Shown piece after piece: positions 1-10,084 of a stretch of DNA of 64,000 bases. The stretch's first letter is position 1. Each line of letters opens with the position of its first letter. Origin of the DNA: Melitaea cinxia. Taxonomy: Eukaryota > Arthropoda > Insecta > Lepidoptera > Nymphalidae. Where the stretch lies: the NCBI RefSeq assembly GCF_905220565.1, contig NC_059416.1, forward strand, positions 1,984,001-2,048,000, given 5' to 3'. The notes under the pieces are model-generated. The model was not told where the DNA came from and searched no databases. It saw nothing but the letters and a program-made list of their open reading frames with translations. Made by a program: the position numbers and the translations under genes.

Positions 1-442
1 GTAGCACCTCATCATACAATTAGCAGATGTTCACAAACTCACATTAAACTCTATTCAACTAACGTCACTCAATAACTCTCAAAGCGCAACTAATGTAAAA
101 ATCAAAACATAATTATCATCGAATGGACCGTGACATTCTCTCCGCATTGTTGTGTATTTTACGCTCAATTAAATTGTTTAAACTGAATTTATTTATCAAT
201 TTCGCCAGTCATGCCAAAGGTGTCTGGACAACAATGGTATCTCCATAAATATAATGATAGAGTAGCTGTGAGAACATGATTGGAATCTTCTAGATACATT
301 TCTCTTTTAAATTTTATTTTACAAATATTTGGCCCTTATTTAAAAATTAAAATCGCGAGCGATGTTTTCTAAAATGAAGATTTTAATGATTAATTCAAAA
401 ATATCCTTAGTTTTAGTTTATCACAGCTTTTAGTCTTCATCA
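1..442. other. AT-rich DNA, no feature seen
   Basis: No open frame of interest, no repeat shared with the rest of the window and no RNA-like structure is visible. Confidence 0.6.
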
Positions 443-535
443 CTCATCATCATCATCCCTTCGGCCTATTGCAGTCCACTGCTGGATATAAGCCTTCACA
501 AGTTCGCGCCAAAAATGGCGTGAACTCATGTGTGT
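443..535 (-). repeat. 3' fragment of RTE-tailed SINE (family E)
   Basis: The minus strand matches the last ~90 bases of the longer copies at 58953-59290 and 6958-7410. It includes the stretch shared with the end of the RTE LINE ORF (CAGTCCACTGCTGGA on the plus strand) and ends in a short GAT-type repeat. It is 5'-truncated, as expected of target-primed retroposition. Confidence 0.75.
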
Positions 536-945
536 TAGTCTTACGTTGATAAAATTATTACGTATTGTGTATAAATTTTGTCAATAGAGTAGATATTTGG
601 AAATGGTAATTCAAACCTAGAACTGTAATGAATAAATTAGATGTAGTTTGTATATACTTAAGGAGGACGCAGAGAGAGAGAAAGGTCTTAGTTTATCTTC
701 TCAGTACTGATAATAGCACTGTTATTTTTATTGTAACTAAATATAACCATAGAATAGATCTCAATGAAATATATACGATTTAGTACAAAGTACATAAAGT
801 AATAAATATAATTAAATATACCCTCAAAATCTAAATGTTCCATTTAAAACAAACTGCTTTAGATTATCAATTCAAAATTAAATTAATTTATTAATTCTAC
901 GTAACTTCAGCAAAGTCAAACGTGCTCCAGTCGTAAAACTGAAAG
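536..945. other. AT-rich DNA, no feature seen
   Basis: A short GA-rich run lies near 670. Nothing else is recognisable. Confidence 0.5.
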
Positions 946-1125
946 CCTTAGGTCGGCAGACAAGCGTACGGCCCACGGATGGTAAGCGATTACCGTAGCT
1001 TATAGACACCTGCAACACCAGAAGCATCGCAAGCGCGTTGTCGACCCAATCCCCAATCCCCTCCAGGAGCTCTGGTCACCTTACTCACCAACAGGAACAC
1101 AATACTGCTTGAAAACAGTATTATT
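946..1125 (-). repeat. Family A retroposon, 3' half
   Basis: Family A occurs about 17 times in this window. In its sense direction it contains CAGGAAATTTCCTGCTC, GGAGCAGCCCGACTGGGG, GGTGAGTAAGGTGACCAGAG and CTACGGTAATCGCTTACCAT, then ends in GTACGCTTGTTTGCCGACC followed by A-rich sequence. The A-rich 3' end implies LINE-mediated copying. I see no tRNA-like head. This copy is antisense and lacks the 5' part. Confidence 0.8.
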
Positions 1126-1217
1126 TTTACACCAATCAAAGAATATTTAAAAAGGAAAAGTTTTAATTACAAGTAATTTCTTTATTTATTCATTTATTAC
1201 AAAGCGTATTAGAAATA

Positions 1218-1393
1218 CTAGCCGTGTCTCGCGGTTTCATCCGCGTTGTTACTTGTTATAGTATAGCCTATAGCCTACCTTTGAAAATAGACTATCTAAT
1301 ACAAAAATATTTTTTTATTATATTTTATTAGCGCGTTCAAACAAACAAACAAAGATTAAAACTCGTCACCTTTATAATATTAGTATATATAGA
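1218..1393 (-). mobile_element. Short Helitron-like element
   Basis: Read on the minus strand, the element ends in a GC-rich hairpin followed by CTAG, with host T next, the known form of a Helitron 3' terminus. The body contains GCGCGTTCAAACAAACAAAC, shared with the degenerate copy at 19075-19260. The 5' end near 1393 is less certain because the expected flanking base is not conserved. There are no coding sequences, so it is non-autonomous. Confidence 0.65.
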
Positions 1394-1596
1394 CATACAA
1401 ACAAGTAGCGTTGTAAACTATACTTCTCAAAACATGTATCCAAATTGAAATACGATTTATAGAAATAACAAATATTTAAAAAAAAAGGTAATTTGCATAA
1501 ACTCAAAAACTAATTTGTAATGAAATGTGACGGACAAGTATACAGAGAAAGAAAGAAAAAGAAATAAAAGAATGTAGAAGAACAATAACAAGCCAT

Positions 1597-2104
1597 TCAG
1601 CTTGTGACACCCCACAGCTGGGCATAGGCCTATTTCTTCATGCAAGAGAAGGATCGAGCTTTAATACACCCCGCTGCTTCACTGCGGGTTGGCGGATATG
1701 TTCCCTACTATGAGTAACGATCGCTATCAGGTGTACAGGGTGTCATGAGATAACTAGCCCGTTGGCGCATTTTGTAGTGACCTGCTTTGAACCTGCTTTC
1801 TGCTCCGGGGGCTGTGGGTTCGATTCCCACCCCGAGTCTGGCTTGCTTTAGGAACAAATAACCGTGTATGCATGTTGTAAATATTTATTTATTTATATGT
1901 ACGGTTCCTTTACGGTTCCTGTATGATAACAACCGGGAGCGACAGCTTAACATGCTCTCCGAGGTACAGTGAGGAGACCCACAAGGAAAAACATTCAAAG
2001 AAATATTTAGACATAAACAAATATCCATCCCGAGCAGGAATCGAACCGGTAAACCGTCGGTGTTTTAGGCGATTACTCGCACCACTACACCAGAGCGGAT
2101 GTTA
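1597..2104 (-). repeat. tRNA-derived SINE (family B, head 2), split
   Basis: Family B runs, in sense, from a tRNA-like head through a body (GTGCTCTCCGAGGCACGGTG on the plus strand) to a tail containing GCCTATGCCCAGCAGTGGG. This antisense copy has head type 2, whose internal promoter appears as the reverse complement of GGTTCGATTCCTGCTCGGGA. A family C SINE at 1753-1896 interrupts the body, so family B arrived first here. Confidence 0.8.
1753..1896 (+). repeat. tRNA-derived SINE (family C)
   Basis: The head has an A-box-like TTGGCGCATTTTGTAGTG and a B box GGGTTCGATTCCCACC, as in Pol III-transcribed tRNA-derived SINEs. It ends in TTTATTTATTTATAT. Other copies are at 10985-11152, 31243-31470, 34795-35080 and 47640-47817. 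The middle of the tail is shortened here. It sits inside the family B copy 1597-2104. Confidence 0.85.
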
Positions 2105-2759
2105 TAATATCATAGCGTAGAAAGTAATTAGTAAAACCTTTTATCCTAAAACTTTTTTTGTACGCTACTACATTCAAAACGTAAACCCACTTGAATCGAT
2201 GAGAACCATATCCAAACATCATTCCTAACATCTAATTTCGCGTGACAGAACATTGTGTGGACCCTTCGAAACAGCATTTTATCCAATTTCAAACTGACCG
2301 AAGCCCACAGACACAATGGACGCATAATTGGAGTCACTCGACTCGACTGTTACCGATATATTACAAAAAATGTAACATCTGCTCACTAGATAATCGTTTG
2401 AAGTGTCGCTTTGTCGAAAAAAAAACTTTTTTTTCTCTATAAATGCATTGGGAATAAATTGATACAGTAAAAACTAAATGCACTTCTGTCGGAGATATTA
2501 ATAATAATTATGAAATTAAAAGTTTAAGGACCCTCTACAATAATTCATTTTTACTCCGAAAATGCGTTACATCGTTTTGATAAAGAGAACTCTTCAACCT
2601 GCTAGATCGATTTTGACTAAACATAGTCAAATAAAAACCTTAAGTAATCTTGCTTTCACGTTAATAAACCGCATCAAAATTTGTCCATTCGTTTAAGATA
2701 GAATAGACAGACATTGCCGTCAAACTTGTGACGTCCCTCTTTTTACGTCGGGGGTAAAA
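2105..2759. other. AT-rich DNA, no feature seen
   Basis: No reliable coding, RNA or repeat signal. The short open frames on both strands have no recognisable content. Confidence 0.5.
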
Positions 2760-2955
2760 TACAAATAATAAACCGATAAAAATATTAAACCGAATATAAA
2801 AATCATCATATCAAAAATTTCGATCCAGCGGGTATATCGTTCCATAGCTTAATTGGCTAGAGCGCCGACACGGCAAGTCGGAGACGCGGGTTCGAACCCC
2901 GCTGGAGCGGTCAATTTTTGGTATGATATTCAAAAAATGTTTACAAATAATAAAC
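2760..2955 (+). mobile_element. tRNA-bearing retroelement, copy 1
   Basis: The element (2774-2941) is flanked by a perfect 14-bp direct repeat, TACAAATAATAAAC, at 2760-2773 and 2942-2955. It carries a complete tRNA-like cloverleaf (2838-2910) between ATCATATCAAAAAT and TTTTGGTATGATATTC, which are inverted copies of each other. It is shorter at its 5' side than the copies at 16.2 and 39.9 kb. The long target duplication indicates retroposition by a LINE machinery. No coding sequence or poly(A) tail is seen. Confidence 0.85.
2838..2910 (+). tRNA. tRNA-like sequence, probably a tRNA pseudogene
   Basis: All four stems can be drawn. Acceptor CGTTCCA pairs with TGGAGCG (one wobble), D arm GCTT/GAGC, anticodon stem CCGAC/GTCGG, and T arm GCGGG/CCCGC around TTCGAAC. 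Box A (TAGCTTAATTGG) and box B (GGTTCGAACCC) fit Pol III promoters. The 7-base anticodon loop is ACGGCAA; if read conventionally the anticodon would be GGC, but position 33 is C instead of the near-universal U. With its position inside a mobile repeat, this makes a working tRNA unlikely. Confidence 0.6.
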
Positions 2956-3275
2956 TTCACAATAACGTCGACACGACGACACATACGAATAAAAAGAAAA
3001 TTTTGAAAAAGAAGAATATCGCAGTCATTTGCTTTGCCATTTACTGTACTTATAATGAAGCTTTAAGAGGTCCAATTCAAGGCAGATTATAGGCCATGAA
3101 ACATCCAACAATGATTCGCAGGAACCAAGCTCTAACTGTAAATGTAAACCGAGTAAAAGGGACGTCCGGTTATTAATAACCACCCACATAACTATTTCCA
3201 CCAAACTACTTATTTCACAGATATTAAAACGCTTGTAAAATAATCTGTATGTTAATTGAGCGCGAACGCCGAACG
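2956..3275. other. AT-rich DNA, no feature seen
   Basis: Nothing recognisable on either strand. Confidence 0.5.
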
Positions 3276-3424
3276 TTTTAAAGTAAAACTTCTTAACGCA
3301 TACTTGACTTGGGAAGTAAGCTGGTGAATGCGAGACGAGAGCGTTACGAAAAATATGATTGGGCAAGGCGAACGGAAGTTGAAAGGGAGATATAAGGTAG
3401 TGAAGGTAGATAGTCTTACTTTAG
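3276..3424 (-). repeat. Inverted-repeat element (family G)
   Basis: This is an antisense relative of 5625-5755 and 11834-11974. It shares the internal GAACGGAAGTT / AACTTCCGTTC segment and has ends resembling AAGTAAAACTTCTTAA and its complement. No TSD could be fixed by eye. Confidence 0.6.
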
Positions 3425-3622
3425 TCGTGTAGTCTAAAGCATACTTTTTTTTGTTAAGTTACCAATGATCTTTGTGTTAACTGTTCGTTGGGTACTCTGA
3501 GGCCCCGAGACATTTTTATTTAACCTACATTGGAGTGTAATATTAAAAAAAAAACAACATACTTATTATATAAAATTATATTCGAGAATAAAAAAGTGTT
3601 TGCGCGCAATTCACACACGGCG

Positions 3623-3798
3623 GAAGTGAAACTTCTGAAAATTAGCCTACGATAGATTTTTTCATGGAGAATATAAAATACTTTGTAATGCATTCTATCT
3701 CATTCTTTCCTATACATTTTTGTATATGTTTTTTTATCGTGACGTATTTTCGTTTCATCGAGTTTCAAATCACAATAATTCTAAAGAAGTTTCACTTC
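3623..3798. repeat. Inverted-repeat element (family F)
   Basis: It begins GAAGTGAAACTTCT and ends AGAAGTTTCACTTC, a perfect 14-bp terminal inverted repeat. A near full-length copy in the other orientation is at 51625-51801 and partial copies are at 19605-19645 and 43745-43880. At 176 bp and non-coding, it fits a MITE-like non-autonomous DNA element. The superfamily is unknown to me. Confidence 0.75.
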
Positions 3799-3799
3799 A

Positions 3800-4215
3800 A
3801 AAATAATAATAAATGAAAAGGATTTAAGCGTACAAAATTAGCTGTTAACCTAGTACTCATAGCAGTTAGAGAATTTTTTGTTTCATTATATTTATTTTTT
3901 AGTTACTAATTTAATTTTAGTTACCTATTAGAAAATACTTTTAAGCAATTCAATTTTCTAAAGCAGTAACAAAAATAAATTAAATAAATCACCATTTATA
4001 ATATAACAATAAAATTAAAAATAATAAAGCTATGTCGACGTGATGTTTACCAAATGTTTGTCTTTAATCAGACCGTGACAGAACGATGTCAGGCGGTGGA
4101 ACAAATTTGACAGCTTAAAGGAAACTCTTTGTGAAAGCCGATTTTTTTTTGCAATTAAGGAGTAGCAAAAGGCGGTTATTTGAGTTACTTTTTTCTTTAC
4201 AATACCTTTATGTAT
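3800..4215. other. AT-rich DNA, no feature seen
   Basis: Nothing recognisable apart from A/T runs. Confidence 0.5.
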
Positions 4216-4218
4216 ATA

Positions 4219-4530
4219 CTAGCTGTGCCCGCAACTTCGTCTGCGTGGAATTAAAAAAAATATTTTAAGTTCGTAGAGCTACAAAATAAATATATTTCTA
4301 AAATAAAAGTAGCCTAAGTTACTCCTAATTACATCAGCTATCTGCTAATGAAAGTCTCGTCAAAATCGGTCCAGCCGTTTTAGAGATTAGAGGGAACAAA
4401 CAGGCAGTCAGACTGACAGACTGACAAAAATTGTAAAAAATGATATTTTTGTATATCCATATGAATTGAGTAAAAACCGGTTATTTTAATATTGCAAACA
4501 GACACTCCAATTTTATTTTTTTGGTATAGA
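4219..4530 (-). mobile_element. Non-autonomous Helitron-like element
   Basis: On the minus strand it starts TCTATACC after an A and ends, after a GC-rich hairpin (GACGAAGTTGC), in GCACAGCTAG followed by T. TC start, hairpin, CTAG end and A|T insertion point are the defining Helitron features. At 312 bp it is close to the copy at 21431-21753, which shares the body (GTAGCCTAAGTTA, ATCGGTCCAGCCGTTT). Confidence 0.85.
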
Positions 4531-5416
4531 TGGTATCGTTAATGCACACACGGTTGTGTTATACGTAACTGCCGACTGATTATGTGCGTATTTTTTGTCG
4601 TAAATAATGATTATGTAAACTAATAATTAGTATATGAACATATACACTCGGTGCGGCTGAGTCGGGACGGAATTTAAATATGCAAGTCCTGGAGCAGAAA
4701 ACTAGTGTCACAGCAAAAAACTTGTGTCTAAATATTCTGTAACCAAATATCCTAAGATTTACAGCCTTGGACATGTTATCATAATCTATTACTTTACGTG
4801 ACAAGCTTGTAAATAGATACAATTTTTGTCAAATGTCGTATGACTGCTACTGTTTTGTTTATGACATCTTACAAAACAGATTATAAAACATATCACAAAC
4901 AATATGAGATAATCTATTAATAAACATTGGTAAAAACTTGTAAAACCTTTTTGCTTTATCTTCGTAAGTAATAATGAATCTGGCTGGACCAGTTTGACTC
5001 AGCTTCTTATGATTTTTAGAAGGTTCTTAGAGGATGAAAAATTTAGAAAGATTATAAAATTTTCAGAAAACCTAAAGCGTTTGACAGCTTACATGACAGG
5101 ACAACGTGTCTCGGGCTATCAAGTATATATTCAGTTATTTAATATTGTACTTTTAGGAGAAACAAACTTATTTATTTAAAAAAAAAGACAGAAAACCGAA
5201 CACTTAACTTCTATTTATTACTCATTTTTACAAATATAACAATTATCACAAAAATTAACCTTAACCCCTAACTTAATCGAAAATAATGACCGAGAATTAC
5301 AATTTAAATTAACCAAGCAAACAAGCGTTACTTTGAATATAAAAATGATCAACGCACTCGTCATGAAACAACGACCTAATGTTCCGAAAGCCGAGAAGCA
5401 AAAGAGCCCTCTGAAC
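4531..5416. other. AT-rich DNA, no feature seen
   Basis: Nothing recognisable; short open frames have no family resemblance. Confidence 0.5.
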
Positions 5417-5524
5417 GGGTAGGGACTGCTTTTATTGACATTGTTGCATGACGTTACAAAACGTATTAGCGGGTAGGGAACTATTTTTATTAACACTATT
5501 GCACGACGTCACGAAACATATTAA
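5417..5524. repeat. 54-bp tandem duplication
   Basis: Two diverged copies begin with GGGTAGGGA at 5417 and 5471 and share TTTATT.ACA.T.TTGCA.GACGT. The spacing is 54 bp. Confidence 0.65.
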
Positions 5525-5624
5525 AATAATCGAGATTATGCTAACAGTACTATATTGAACATTTAAAATAACATTAAAGAAAATAACTATGTATTTCGTA
5601 AAAAAAGAGTGTGACCACACGACT

Positions 5625-5755
5625 GAAGTAAAACTTCTTTAGCTCCATTTAACTTATATTACTCTCTGAACTTCCGTTCGCCTCGCCCGATCACACTTTT
5701 CGTAACTGCTCCACCCTACTCCCCAAGTCAAGCGTGCTTAAAGAAGTTTTACTTC
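5625..5755. repeat. Inverted-repeat element (family G)
   Basis: It starts GAAGTAAAACTTCTTTA and ends TTAAAGAAGTTTTACTTC (perhaps one mismatch inward), with AACTTCCGTTCGCC inside. It is 131 bp and has no coding sequence. The ends resemble family F, so F and G may be related. Confidence 0.75.
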
Positions 5756-6685
5756 GAAAAACAACTATCTATTCTATTCTGCTTCTTTCTTAAATCTGTG
5801 GTCTGTACTATTTAAAATGAAAAAATTGTCTTTGCCTTTTAAATTAAGACAATTAAAAAAAAATCACACGATGACGTACACAATAAAAATGTCTGACATT
5901 CTCGAATAGCGGTTCTTAGATCTAGTTTTTTAATAAGAACTTTTTAGAACGATACACTTAGCGAAACAAAATAACATAAAAACTCGGCTATTTGACATCT
6001 CGTAAAGATTACCGAGAACGCTCGTAACAACGGAACCCGTTTCGAAACATCACATTTTCCACCAAAAACAGAAAAAAAAATTGTATTTAAGTACGTGTTT
6101 AAAGAGATTTTCCCTCGTGAATTGACAATTGTATGATAACAACTAAGATTTGAGTCTCTAATAGCGTATAACGCAACTATAACGAAAATTCTTGACGGAA
6201 AAACCTTTATAGCATTTTGACATTTATTTCCTTATATCAAAAGCTAGTTTTGTTTCAATGTTTGTTACATTTTAGTAAGATTTTGTTCATCAACGTACGG
6301 ATACAAAGAAATAGATAAGAAAATGTGTACGGTTTAAATGTTTTGTGTTCAAAATGTGTGTGGCCTTCGACCCGGTAGCGTGTACTTGTATTGTGTCGGA
6401 GTAATGACGCGCTACGATTTCTAGCTTAGATTGTTAAGTGTACTATAAATAGGTTTATTGACGCTTTAATGTTGTGTATTATAATTTTATGTAAAAATGT
6501 TTCTTAAAAGTTAGCGTTTCTTTTAATGTTTAAAAAATATTTATTTCATGCATAAAACTCATATCTAACATAACAGGGAATCCAATGTGTTAGTTAAGTC
6601 GATTACTAAAAACATTACATATTAAATCTTATTAATTAATTAATCCCACATTATTTTTGTGTCTAAAATAACATTCAATTTAATA
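5756..6685. other. AT-rich DNA, no feature seen
   Basis: Long A/T-rich stretch with no repeat or coding signal that I recognise. Confidence 0.5.
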
Positions 6686-6885
6686 AATAAATAACCACTT
6701 CAAACTCAGCGACTCCCAGTAGGATTTTCTCCTGTGTTGGAGGTCCGGAAACATATATAATACACAAGCACAAACGATTAAACCACGACATACGTCTATA
6801 CGGTCTGTCATGAACCCGCGACCGCCAGCGCAACAGCCAGTGCTGTGACCAGTGAGCCAACGTGTCGTCGATTTTAACAATAACA
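6686..6885 (-). repeat. tRNA-derived SINE, head 1 with tail D
   Basis: The minus strand starts with a head-1 tRNA-like segment (complement of ACCGCCAGCGCAACAGCC) and ends with tail D (complement of CAGTAGGATTTTCTCCTGTG, then TTTATTTATT). Tail D recurs at 16775-16985, where the same head is present. The B box is damaged. The 3' tail differs from family B although the head is shared. Confidence 0.7.
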
Positions 6886-6899
6886 ATGCAAATCATTTT

Positions 6900-6957
6900 C
6901 AATAACGGCCCCCCACAATTATTTCCTTTGTCGGGGGTCCGGAAACACAAAATACAC
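6900..6957 (-). repeat. Tail D fragment
   Basis: TTGTCGGGGGTCCGGAAACA on the plus strand is the complement of the tail D segment at 16775-16985. It sits between two other SINE copies. Confidence 0.55.
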
Positions 6958-7410
6958 TTCAGCTTATCGCAGTTCACTGCTGGACATGGCCTCCAGAAGT
7001 TCGCGTCAAAAATAGCGTGAACTCATGTGTGTTGTCCATAGTCACCACGCTGGGCAGGCGGGTTGGTAACCGCAGGGCTGGCTTTGTCGCACCGAAGATG
7101 CTGTTGTTGTCTTCGGCCTGTGTATTTAAAAGCCAGCAGTTGGATGGTTATCCCTCCATCGGTCGGCTTTTTAAGTTCCAATGTGGTAGTGGAACTGCGT
7201 TATCCCTTAGTCGCCTCCTACGAGTTACGACACCCACGGGAAGAGAGGGGGTGGCTAACAACAACAACAGTAAAGAATATTCTTTACTGCCGTAACCACA
7301 CAGCAGACAAACATCTATATGGCCGATACAAATGTCTGCCGAGACTGGTAATCGAACCCGAGATAGCCAGGGCAACATCCAGAGCTGTGACTGCTGCGCC
7401 AACGAGTCGT
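6958..7410 (-). repeat. SINE family E with tRNA-like head, longest copy
   Basis: In sense orientation the copy starts near 7410 with a head-1 tRNA-like sequence (A box TTGGCGCAGCAG, B box GGGTTCGATTACC), passes a linker around AAAGAATATTCTTTA, then the family E body (CTTCCCGTGGGTGTCGTAA, AACCATCCAACTGCTGGCTT) and ends with the RTE LINE-like tail at 6958. Other E copies lack the head because they are 5'-truncated. This copy shows that E is also a tRNA-headed SINE. Confidence 0.75.
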
Positions 7411-8018
7411 CGTTACATAAGTATATTATAAGTTCTACGTAAAGTGTATAGTAGTCACTAGTGTATAGTAGTCACTATGTTACTATTTATGTGTTAAAAA
7501 GGTAAATTGTCCTAAAAGTTGTATAAATAGCCTACAATAATTACAATTACAATTTAAAATCACGTTTTTATAACGAAAAAATATAAATAGTTTTTTCTAA
7601 AGAACAATAAACGTATTAAATAATGTTTTGTATTCTGATTGCGATGCTTCGAATGCTTCTAGCTAATTTCCTTCGATCTATTTCTTTATAAACAATTAGT
7701 GATCGCTGGAACTATCGACTTGGGCCACATGTATAATAAATAATTGATTTTATTTTCATAATAAATTTTAATATCATTAAACCTTGTAAACCTTAACATA
7801 TTTTCCGATAACAGCAAAAAGACTGTCAGCATCGGACCATCCTAGAAATTTTAGACTTTTAAAACTGGTCTAAATGCAAACTATTGTAGAAAAAAAACGC
7901 CGTATAGTACAAACATTTTATGCAGTACAAGTGCCAACTAAAAGCCCGTGGATGTTATGAAATATAATTAATAATTTAAAAAAAAAAACCTATTTTCACG
8001 TATTTATTCATAGACCAT
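7411..8018. other. AT-rich DNA, no feature seen
   Basis: A short direct repeat (GTGTATAGTAGTCACTA) occurs near 7446-7477. Nothing else is recognisable. Confidence 0.5.
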
Positions 8019-8118
8019 TGGATTAAACCCGCATTGGAGCAGCGTGGTGGATTACGGTCTGATCCTTCTCCTACATGGGGAAAGAGCAGCAGTGGGATAT
8101 TACAGTCTGAAGCGAAGC
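8019..8118 (+). repeat. Family B SINE, 3' tail fragment
   Basis: It contains CCGCATTGGAGCAGCGTGGT, TCCTTCTCCTACATGGGGAA and CAGCAGTGGGATATTACA, the terminal third of family B. Part of the GCCTATGCC segment is deleted. Confidence 0.8.
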
Positions 8119-8784
8119 TGATTAAATTTTAGTGTTACAGAACCGACAGTGTTGACACGTTCTATCTTGCGAAAACGTGACGTTAAAATACACAAACGTT
8201 CGACAAACGCGTGTAGTTAAAATAATCTGCAGGTCTCTTGAAATTTCTATTCTCTACTCAATTTTCCGAATTTTGGTATTCCATAAAAACCTTCCATACA
8301 GTAATCTAAAAAAAGTAAACTTTAAAAAAAACTAGCCGAATATTGTCTAATCATCATAAAATATTATGCTGACCATTTGCCAAATAATTTTTATTTATTA
8401 TTAAAATTGACTTCAGTCCACAGTGTCCGCGGTCACACGAAGCATTAGAGGAACAAATGCATTCAAACAATTCTGACACCCGAATCCTATCTGCTTCTAC
8501 GAACAATCGGTACATTTAATTTCGTCACACAGACTGTGTTATCCTTTGGATTGGTCTCTTAACTTTGTAGCGCACTGGAAGATATGATATGATATATTAG
8601 TGGGTACTATATATGTAAAGAGGTAAAACTTGATTCTCAAACACTATTGAACCTATTATATATATATAATTGTGGAAAAGAGACCAAAATTTGAAGATTA
8701 ACGAAATAGTAGGCTTATAAATGTTTGCCCTTAATATGACATCTTACTAATTAATAAATAATAAATATCTTATAACATACACAC
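8119..8784. other. AT-rich DNA, no feature seen
   Basis: Short ATATGATATG and TATATATA runs only. Confidence 0.5.
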
Positions 8785-8830
8785 ACGATCGCCTGTTCCT
8801 AAGGAAAACAACTTAATGTTTGTGGTATAG
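8785..8830 (-). repeat. Family C SINE tail fragment
   Basis: The complement of TTAAGTTGTTTTCCTTAGGA matches the tail seen in the family C copy at 31243-31470. The inverted-repeat element 8831-10752 adjoins it. Confidence 0.55.
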
Positions 8831-9129
8831 GTATAGTTCGCGTCATGTAAAAAGAACGCTGAAGAAACTGGAGGGGGCGCGTTTGCGCATGGGTATATTC
8901 GCGCACGAAAGTACTACTGTTTATTTTTTAATTACGCTTTCACTCGCGGCTTTGTATAATAGTTATTGGTAGGTACACTAAAAAATATTAGAAATAGCTG
9001 TGCGAATAATTCGCGCTAAACAAGTATAATAATTATCACTTTACAAAGTTACAATTTTTTTTAAACAAAAGCAATAAAAACATTTTTAGTTGTTGTCGCC
9101 GGTAGAACTAGCAATTATATATAAAATTA

Positions 9130-9288
9130 CAGTCGACTCTCGTTAATTCAAACCTGCGATAATTCGAACCTCTCTATAATTCAAAGTCATTACGAGTTCC
9201 CTATAAAATCTATTTATATTTCGAACTAAATCAAAACAAATACATTTTTATGCACATGGTAATTCGAACGAAAAAACCGAGTCGACTT
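9130..9288. repeat. Tigger/pogo-like MITE
   Basis: The left end reads CAGTCGACTCTCGTTAATTC and the right end contains the complement AGTCGACTC. TA flanks both sides (9128-9129 and 9289-9290). Repeated AATTCGAAC-like words resemble the termini of Tigger/pogo elements known from many animals. At 159 bp it is non-coding. Confidence 0.55.
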
Positions 9289-9458
9289 TAACTATAATTT
9301 ATGTGGAATAATTGTAAGGCTTTTTCTAAAAAGGGAGGCAAACATCTTAAGCCTTAGCGTATTAATATATATGACAGATTGAAGAATATAATTAAATAGA
9401 ATTAAAAAAATGTTTGATTCAGTGTATGTTTTATTTAATTACCTAAAATTAAAACAAT

Positions 9459-10084
9459 GACGTCACAAATAAAATTTACAACACAATTAAAGAAAACAAA
9501 GTATAATATTGTTACGATCACACAAAGAAACTAGCGCCATCTAGCGGCAACCGTTGAAACCACACAAAGACAGCGATAGCATGAAACTCTCTACTCAATA
9601 CTAGATGGCGTTAGAGGAACTACTGTAGAACTATATAGAAGTATAGTCTCGAAAACCGGGTACATGCGCGAACTTTCCAGAATAGTCTGGGCCTCGTGTC
9701 GGCCGATATAAATAGCCGCAGGTAGGCGAGCGAGTTCAGTTCAGTTTGAGCGATCTTCGAGGCGACTTCAAGAGTGAAAACTAGTGATCAAGAGTGGTAC
9801 CAGCGAAACCTACGACATTGGCTACGACATAGGACATTGTTAGTGCTTAGTGTTTGAACCTTGTGCTTTTTGTTGGACCTAGTGCTTGTGAATAAAGTCT
9901 TGAAAAGAGTCAGCAGGTCTTTCTCTCCAAATCATTCGAACCCTAACACGTAACAATATTTTTTAAGCAACACATGTAGTTTAAGAAAACAAAAGAGGCG
10001 CTTGGGTTATTTATGGTCATTTTGTGTCCTTTTATTTAAAATGTTCGTTGAAAAGGACGTCACAAATAAAATTTACAACACAAT
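9459..10084. repeat. 29-bp direct repeat pair flanking the solo LTR
   Basis: Identical 29-bp copies sit at 9459-9487 and 10056-10084 and begin GACGTCACAAATAAAATTTA. Weaker similarity extends upstream (TTTTATTTAA) and downstream (AGAAAACAAA), so a longer tandem duplication probably existed before the LTR inserted. Confidence 0.75.
9510..9955 (+). mobile_element. Solo LTR of an LTR retrotransposon
   Basis: It begins TGTTACG and ends CGTAACA, a perfect 7-bp inverted repeat with the canonical TG...CA ends. It is flanked by ATAT on both sides (9506-9509, 9956-9959); a 5-bp AATAT reading is also possible. Inside, in order, are a TATA box (TATAAATA, 9707-9714), an initiator-like TCAGTTCAGTT about 25 bases later, and a poly(A) signal AATAAA at 9891. 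At 446 bp it lacks internal sequence, so it is the product of LTR-LTR recombination. A Ty3/Gypsy origin is my guess. Confidence 0.85.

Noticed and set aside
2838..2910. A functional nuclear tRNA gene
   Set aside because: The cloverleaf is complete, but position 33 is C, the loop differs between copies, and all three copies lie in a mobile element with target duplications.
2853..3092. 79-codon plus frame with RAPTRQVGDAGSNPAG
   Set aside because: This is a translation of the tRNA-like sequence, a common source of false proteins.
3025..3366. 113-codon minus-strand frame
   Set aside because: Part of it is the family G inverted-repeat element and the rest has no protein-like pattern or known motif.
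7017..7431. Overlapping frames of 84-122 codons on both strands
   Set aside because: They lie wholly in a family E SINE with its tRNA-like head.
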